A stretch of 64,000 nt of DNA. Origin: Corticimicrobacter sp040137905. GTDB lineage: Bacteria > Pseudomonadota > Gammaproteobacteria > Burkholderiales > Burkholderiaceae_B. The notes below the pieces were generated by a model that worked only from the letters and a program-made list of their open reading frames with translations, was not told the DNA's origin and ran no database searches. The translations under genes were made by a program, and so were the position numbers. Location of the stretch: the NCBI RefSeq assembly GCF_040137905.1, contig NZ_JBEFDG010000071.1, positions 78,391-142,390 of the forward strand, read 5' to 3'. Each line of letters begins with the position of its first letter. The first letter of the stretch is position 1. Below are positions 60,728 through 64,000 of this stretch, piece by piece.

Positions 60728-61927
60728 TCAAGCGAGATCCGCCAGGGGATGAGCACCCGGCCAGTCCAATCGGATACGCGCCTCGCCCCAGGCCATATCG
60801 ACATCAGCCAGCGTGGCCGGCGACCAGCGTGGCATGCGATCCTTGTCGATCAACAGGGCGCGAATACCTTCCTGCAGGTCACCCTCTGCGCAACAGTGCA
60901 GCGCCGCATCCAGCTCCATGCGCAATATCTCGCCCAACGAACGCCCGTGGCCATGCTGCATCAGCGTCCAGGCCAGCCTGGCCGAACCAGGCGCACCGGC
61001 CAGCATGGTCTGTGCGGCGCGTGCCAGCCATGGATCCGGATGCGTCGCGAGGGCCGCCAGGGCTGTCCAGGTGGCATCCAGTTCGGCATGGGCACAACAC
61101 GCATGGATCAGCCTGATATGCGTCTGGAATGGCCCCATAGGCCCACATTCGGGTTGCTGCAACCCTGCCAGCAAGACATGCAGGCACTCATGTCGGGCCA
61201 CCACGTCCTTCGGCCAGTCCGTCGTTTCCAGGGCGTTCATCAAGGCAGTCCAGCCCCCTTCGGGCAGCAGATAATCGGCCAAACCGGCAAAAATGGCGTC
61301 CTCTGCCTGCAACTGGGCACCGGTCAGCGCCAGAAAACGACCTCCATGCATCGGCACCCGTGCCAGTAGCCAGGTTCCCCCCACATCAGGGAACAGCCCG
61401 ATGCTGATTTCCGGCATGGCCAGTCGGGAGTTGGGCAGTACGATTCGGTGGCTGGCACCGGCCATCAGCCCGATGCCGCCACCCATGACGAATCCCTGCC
61501 CCCAGACCAGCACCGGCGTGCGCAGATGATGAATGGCATGATCGAGCCGGTACTCTCGCTCGAAAAAGGTACGTGCATAGACCAGATCCTGTGGTGCGGC
61601 ACTGCCGTTTTCCAACATGTCGCGATACAGCCCATGCAGATCGCCACCCGCACAGAATGCGCGATCACCTGCGCCAGCCAGCACGATGGCAACGATGTCA
61701 GGGTCGTCTTCCCATTGCCGCAGGCGCGGATACAGCAGATCGACCATGCCCAGCGTCAGGCCATTGAGCGTGCGCGGTGCATTGAGGGTCGCGATGCCGA
61801 TGCGGCCACTGCCTGCCTGCCGCTCTTCGAAAAGAACAGCAGGCTGTGCTGTACCCGGAGATGCCGTAGACGGAGATGCCGTAGACGGAGATGCCGTAGA
61901 CATTGCGTCACTGTTGCCCTGCTTCAT
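60728..61927 (-). CDS. Enoyl-CoA hydratase/isomerase family, 3-hydroxyisobutyryl-CoA hydrolase-like
   Basis: A 399-residue crotonase-fold protein, starting at MKQGNSDAM (61927) with AAGGAGA upstream. LNAPRTLNGLTLGMVDLL, VLAGAGDRAFCAGGDLHGLYRDM, VLVWGQGFVMGGGIGLMAGASHRIV and MPEISIGLFPDVGGTWLLARVP are typical of HIBCH, an enzyme of valine catabolism. The N-terminal 35 residues are a low-complexity Ser/Thr/Pro/Ala extension with three exact STASP repeats, made by a 15-bp tandem repeat. Substrate assignment is by family only. Confidence 0.87.
   Translation of the reverse strand: MKQGNSDAMSTASPSTASPSTASPGTAQPAVLFEERQAGSGRIGIATLNAPRTLNGLTLGMVDLLYPRLRQWEDDPDIVAIVLAGAGDRAFCAGGDLHGLYRDMLENGSAAPQDLVYARTFFEREYRLDHAIHHLRTPVLVWGQGFVMGGGIGLMAGASHRIVLPNSRLAMPEISIGLFPDVGGTWLLARVPMHGGRFLALTGAQLQAEDAIFAGLADYLLPEGGWTALMNALETTDWPKDVVARHECLHVLLAGLQQPECGPMGPFQTHIRLIHACCAHAELDATWTALAALATHPDPWLARAAQTMLAGAPGSARLAWTLMQHGHGRSLGEILRMELDAALHCCAEGDLQEGIRALLIDKDRMPRWSPATLADVDMAWGEARIRLDWPGAHPLADLA
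61857..61901 (-). repeat. Three exact 15-bp tandem repeats inside a coding region
   Basis: The plus-strand unit GGAGATGCCGTAGAC occurs three times end to end. It encodes the repeat STASP in the N-terminal extension of the HIBCH-like protein. The unit is a multiple of three, so copy-number changes would stay in frame. Confidence 0.9.
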
Positions 61928-61964
61928 GTCGTCTCCTTGCCCAGGTGGCCGGAATGGCCTGAAA

Positions 61965-62291
61965 TCAGGATTTCCGGTCCGTTTTCTGGCGTTGTCTATG
62001 TGCTGCACGCCGGCGTCGTGATTCCATTGGATCAAATACCAATGGTCGATAAATCTCGATGCGGTCATCCGCCTGCAGCACCTGTTCCGGGCCGACCATT
62101 TTGCCATGGACACCCACGCCATCCAGCCAGGGATCCTGGCCGGGAAAGCGCATGGCAAAGTCGCTGGCCGCCAATGCCTGCCCGACTGTCGAGCCCACGG
62201 CTATCTGCATACACTGTTGCCAGGGAGCAACATCAGCAGGCACATGGCAAATCAGTATCATCATCGATTCTGGCGATGCCTTTTCACTCAT
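61965..62291 (-). CDS. rnfH: RnfH family ubiquitin-like protein
   Basis: A 108-residue beta-grasp protein (UPF0125). MSEKASPESMMILICHVPADVAPWQQCMQIAVGSTVGQALAASDF, then GVHGKMVGPEQVLQADDRIEIYRPLVFDPMESRRRRA, is the family pattern. It overlaps the end of ratA by 8 bases; ratA-rnfH is the standard arrangement beside smpB. Its biological role is unclear. Confidence 0.92.
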   Translation of the reverse strand: MSEKASPESMMILICHVPADVAPWQQCMQIAVGSTVGQALAASDFAMRFPGQDPWLDGVGVHGKMVGPEQVLQADDRIEIYRPLVFDPMESRRRRAAHRQRQKTDRKS

Positions 62292-62715
62292 AACAGGATT
62301 CGGCACGCTTGGTGAAGGAATCGATGAAACTGGTGGCGATGCGGTTGAATACCGGTCCCACCAGCGTTGCCAGCGTCCGACTGGAAAAATCATATTCCAG
62401 CGTGAACAGTACCTTGCAGGCATCCTCTGCCAGTGGCTGGAACTGCCAGCGGCCCTCGAGACTGGAGAACGGCCCATCGACCAGTTTCAGATCGATGCGA
62501 CCTGGATAATCGTGCGTATTGCGCGTGGTGAAACGCTGCTTGAGCCCCGCAAAGCTGATCGTGACCGTGGCCACCATGCCTTGCTCATCCTGCGAGAGGA
62601 TCGCTGCGCCGCCGCACCAGGGCATGAATTCAGGGTATTTATCGACCGCGGCCACCAGATCGAACATCTGGGCCGCGCTGTAGGGGACGAGGACAGATCG
62701 CTGTACAGTATGCAT
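62284..62715 (-). CDS. ratA: RatA/Coq10-type START-domain protein
   Basis: A 143-residue START-like protein. MHTVQRSVLVPYSAAQMFDLVAAVDKYPEFMPWCGGA is the typical N-terminus, followed by FTTRNTHDYPGRIDLKLVDGPFSSLEGRWQFQPL and the C-terminal VGPVFNRIATSFIDSFTKRA. RatA was described as an inhibitor of 70S ribosome formation, but homologues are ubiquinone-binding Coq10-like proteins. The latter may be the main role. It diverges from smpB by 49 bases. Confidence 0.92.
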   Translation of the reverse strand: MHTVQRSVLVPYSAAQMFDLVAAVDKYPEFMPWCGGAAILSQDEQGMVATVTISFAGLKQRFTTRNTHDYPGRIDLKLVDGPFSSLEGRWQFQPLAEDACKVLFTLEYDFSSRTLATLVGPVFNRIATSFIDSFTKRAESCYE

Positions 62716-62764
62716 GGAACGCGGTAAATGGATAGAATGACAGGATTTTACCGGTATAACATGC

Positions 62765-63223
62765 ATGAGCATCATCGATAACCGCAAGGCTTTCCACGAC
62801 TACTTCATCGACGAGCGCTTCGAGGCCGGTCTGGTCCTGCAGGGCTGGGAGGTCAAGGCGATCCGGGCTGGTCGCGTCCAGCTCAAGGAGGCCTATGTCA
62901 TCGTGCGCGACGAAGAGATCTGGATCCTGGGCATGCACGTCAGCCCGCTGCCCACGGCGTCGACGCATATCCACCCCGATGCCATGCGTACTCGCAAGCT
63001 GCTGCTCAAGGAAGAGGAAATCAGCAAGCTGATCGGCAAGGTCGAGCAACGCGGCTTTACACTTGTGCCGCTCAACCTGCATTTCAAGGGTGGGCGCATC
63101 AAGCTCGACATCGCCCTGGCTCGCGGCAAGAAACTGCACGACAAGCGCGACACCGAGCGCGACCGTGACTGGGCCCGCGAGAAAGAGCGCCTGATGAAAC
63201 ACGACACCAGCAGCAGGGATTGA
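62765..63223 (+). CDS. smpB: SsrA-binding protein SmpB
   Basis: A 152-residue tmRNA-binding protein for trans-translation. MSIIDNRKAFHDYFIDERFEAGLVLQGWEVKAIRAGRVQLKEAYV and RKLLLKEEEISKLIGKVEQRGFTLVPL match the SmpB core. The basic C-terminal tail (ARGKKLHDKRDTERDRDWAREK) enters the ribosomal A site and mRNA channel. The tmRNA gene itself is not in this window. Confidence 0.95.
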   Translation: MSIIDNRKAFHDYFIDERFEAGLVLQGWEVKAIRAGRVQLKEAYVIVRDEEIWILGMHVSPLPTASTHIHPDAMRTRKLLLKEEEISKLIGKVEQRGFTLVPLNLHFKGGRIKLDIALARGKKLHDKRDTERDRDWAREKERLMKHDTSSRD

Positions 63224-63226
63224 GCC

Positions 63227-64000
63227 GTGTTCAGCTACCGCCACGCCTTTCATGCCGGCAACCATGCCGACGTTCTCAAGCACGCCATCCTGGTCCAGGT
63301 GCTGGACTACCTCAATCGCAAGGAAGCCGCCTATTGGGTGATCGATACCCATGCCGGTGCCGGCATGTATGCCCTGGAGGGTGACTGGGCGGGCCAGACA
63401 GCAGAATACGAAAGCGGCATCGCGCGTCTGTGGTCGCTGCCCGCCGACTCGCAACAGCCTCAGTTGGTCAGCCGCTACCTTGATGCCATTCGCCTGTACA
63501 ACCAGGATGGCCAGTTGCGCTACTACCCCGGCTCACCCTGGCTGACGCTGGACGCCCTGCGCCCGCACGACCGACTGCGACTGTTCGAACTGCATCCCAC
63601 CGAACAGCAGGTGCTGTCGGCCAACCTGCGCGAAGCCGGGCGGGCTGCGCAGCGCCAGGCCTCACTGCAGGTGGCCAACGGCTTTGATGGCCTGAAAGGG
63701 CTGCTGCCTGTCCCCACTCGACGCAGCCTGGTGCTGATCGATCCCTCCTACGAAAACAAGCAGGATTACGCCTCAACCCTGCATGCTGTTCAGGAGGGTC
63801 TCCAACGCGCTGCCAATGGCGTATTCGCAGTCTGGTATCCCCTGGTATCGCGGCGCGAGGCACATGACCTGCCCCGCAAACTGATGCGTTTGCCGGTCAA
63901 GAGCTGGCTCAACGCCACGCTGAGCGTACATGCCCCCTCACCAGATGGCCGTGGACTCTATGGCAGTGGCATGTTCCTCATCAATCCGCCCTGGACCCTG
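63227..64000 (+). CDS. rlmJ: 23S rRNA (adenine2030-N6)-methyltransferase RlmJ (3' truncated by window)
   Basis: The frame opens at GTG 63227, three bases after the smpB stop, and stays open to the end of the window (258 residues seen). MFSYRHAFHAGNHADVLKHAILVQVL is the characteristic RlmJ/YhiR N-terminus. VIDTHAGAGMYAL is the SAM-binding motif, and LVLIDPSYENKQDY is the catalytic motif (DPPY type, here DPSY). Only about the last 20 residues should be missing. Confidence 0.93.
   Translation, partial: MFSYRHAFHAGNHADVLKHAILVQVLDYLNRKEAAYWVIDTHAGAGMYALEGDWAGQTAEYESGIARLWSLPADSQQPQLVSRYLDAIRLYNQDGQLRYYPGSPWLTLDALRPHDRLRLFELHPTEQQVLSANLREAGRAAQRQASLQVANGFDGLKGLLPVPTRRSLVLIDPSYENKQDYASTLHAVQEGLQRAANGVFAVWYPLVSRREAHDLPRKLMRLPVKSWLNATLSVHAPSPDGRGLYGSGMFLINPPWTL

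Overview
The window is chromosomal DNA of a betaproteobacterium. Gene content and protein style point to Burkholderiales, most likely an Alcaligenaceae-type organism (Bordetella/Achromobacter relatives); this is inferred from families and gene order, not from a marker gene. The DNA is GC-rich and very densely packed. No stretch over 300 bases lacks a gene. I see no rRNA, tRNA, CRISPR array, transposase, integrase or prophage gene.

Layout. 1-6504: end of a TonB siderophore receptor, an adenine/adenosine deaminase, a 2-hydroxyacid dehydrogenase, a DUF2218 protein, then a divergent CadR/CadA heavy-metal pair with a MerR-type promoter. 6498-13932: DUF502 protein, rdgB-hemW, then glnA-ntrB-ntrC behind a clear sigma-54 promoter with NtrC sites, and an acetyltransferase. 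13929-17507: ferric-iron ABC transporter fbpABC with a Fur-like box. 17720-23209: fpr, ridA-recG-oxyR, dps and a ClbS/DfsB-like gene, an oxidative-stress group. 23282-26146: sulfate importer sbp-cysT-cysW without cysA, behind a 27-bp palindrome. 26301-39009: an orphan branched-chain amino acid binding protein, ugpBAEC, ubiA-proC, and a complete livJHMGF operon. 39061-48221: an unrecognised membrane-anchored protein, maeB, FMN reductase, RimJ-type acetyltransferase, sulfide:quinone oxidoreductase-DoxX, a TPR-arsenate reductase fusion, glutathione peroxidase and glutathione transferase. 48244-49110: a DUF3298 lipoprotein.

49126-53501 is the most unusual segment. A thiamine-diphosphate enzyme of the acetolactate synthase family and a KAS III-like protein form one operon. 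A second KAS III-like gene and a small unknown gene are transcribed divergently from it. The two KAS III-like proteins have lost complementary parts of the Cys-His-Asn triad. The set looks like a small specialised-metabolite locus, possibly making an acyloin (alpha-hydroxyketone) or its ester, and it is visibly less GC-rich around the divergent promoter and the small gene.

53586-64000 is housekeeping: gdhA, the mltG-tmk-holB-tatD-ankyrin operon, ygfZ, a small conserved gene, a 3-hydroxyisobutyryl-CoA hydrolase-like gene, rnfH-ratA, smpB and the start of rlmJ, which runs off the end of the window.

Functionally, the window combines nutrient import (iron, sulfate, glycerol-3-phosphate, branched-chain amino acids), nitrogen assimilation (glnA/ntrBC and gdhA), and redox and metal stress defence (oxyR, dps, fpr, gpx, gst, arsC-like, cadA, SQR).
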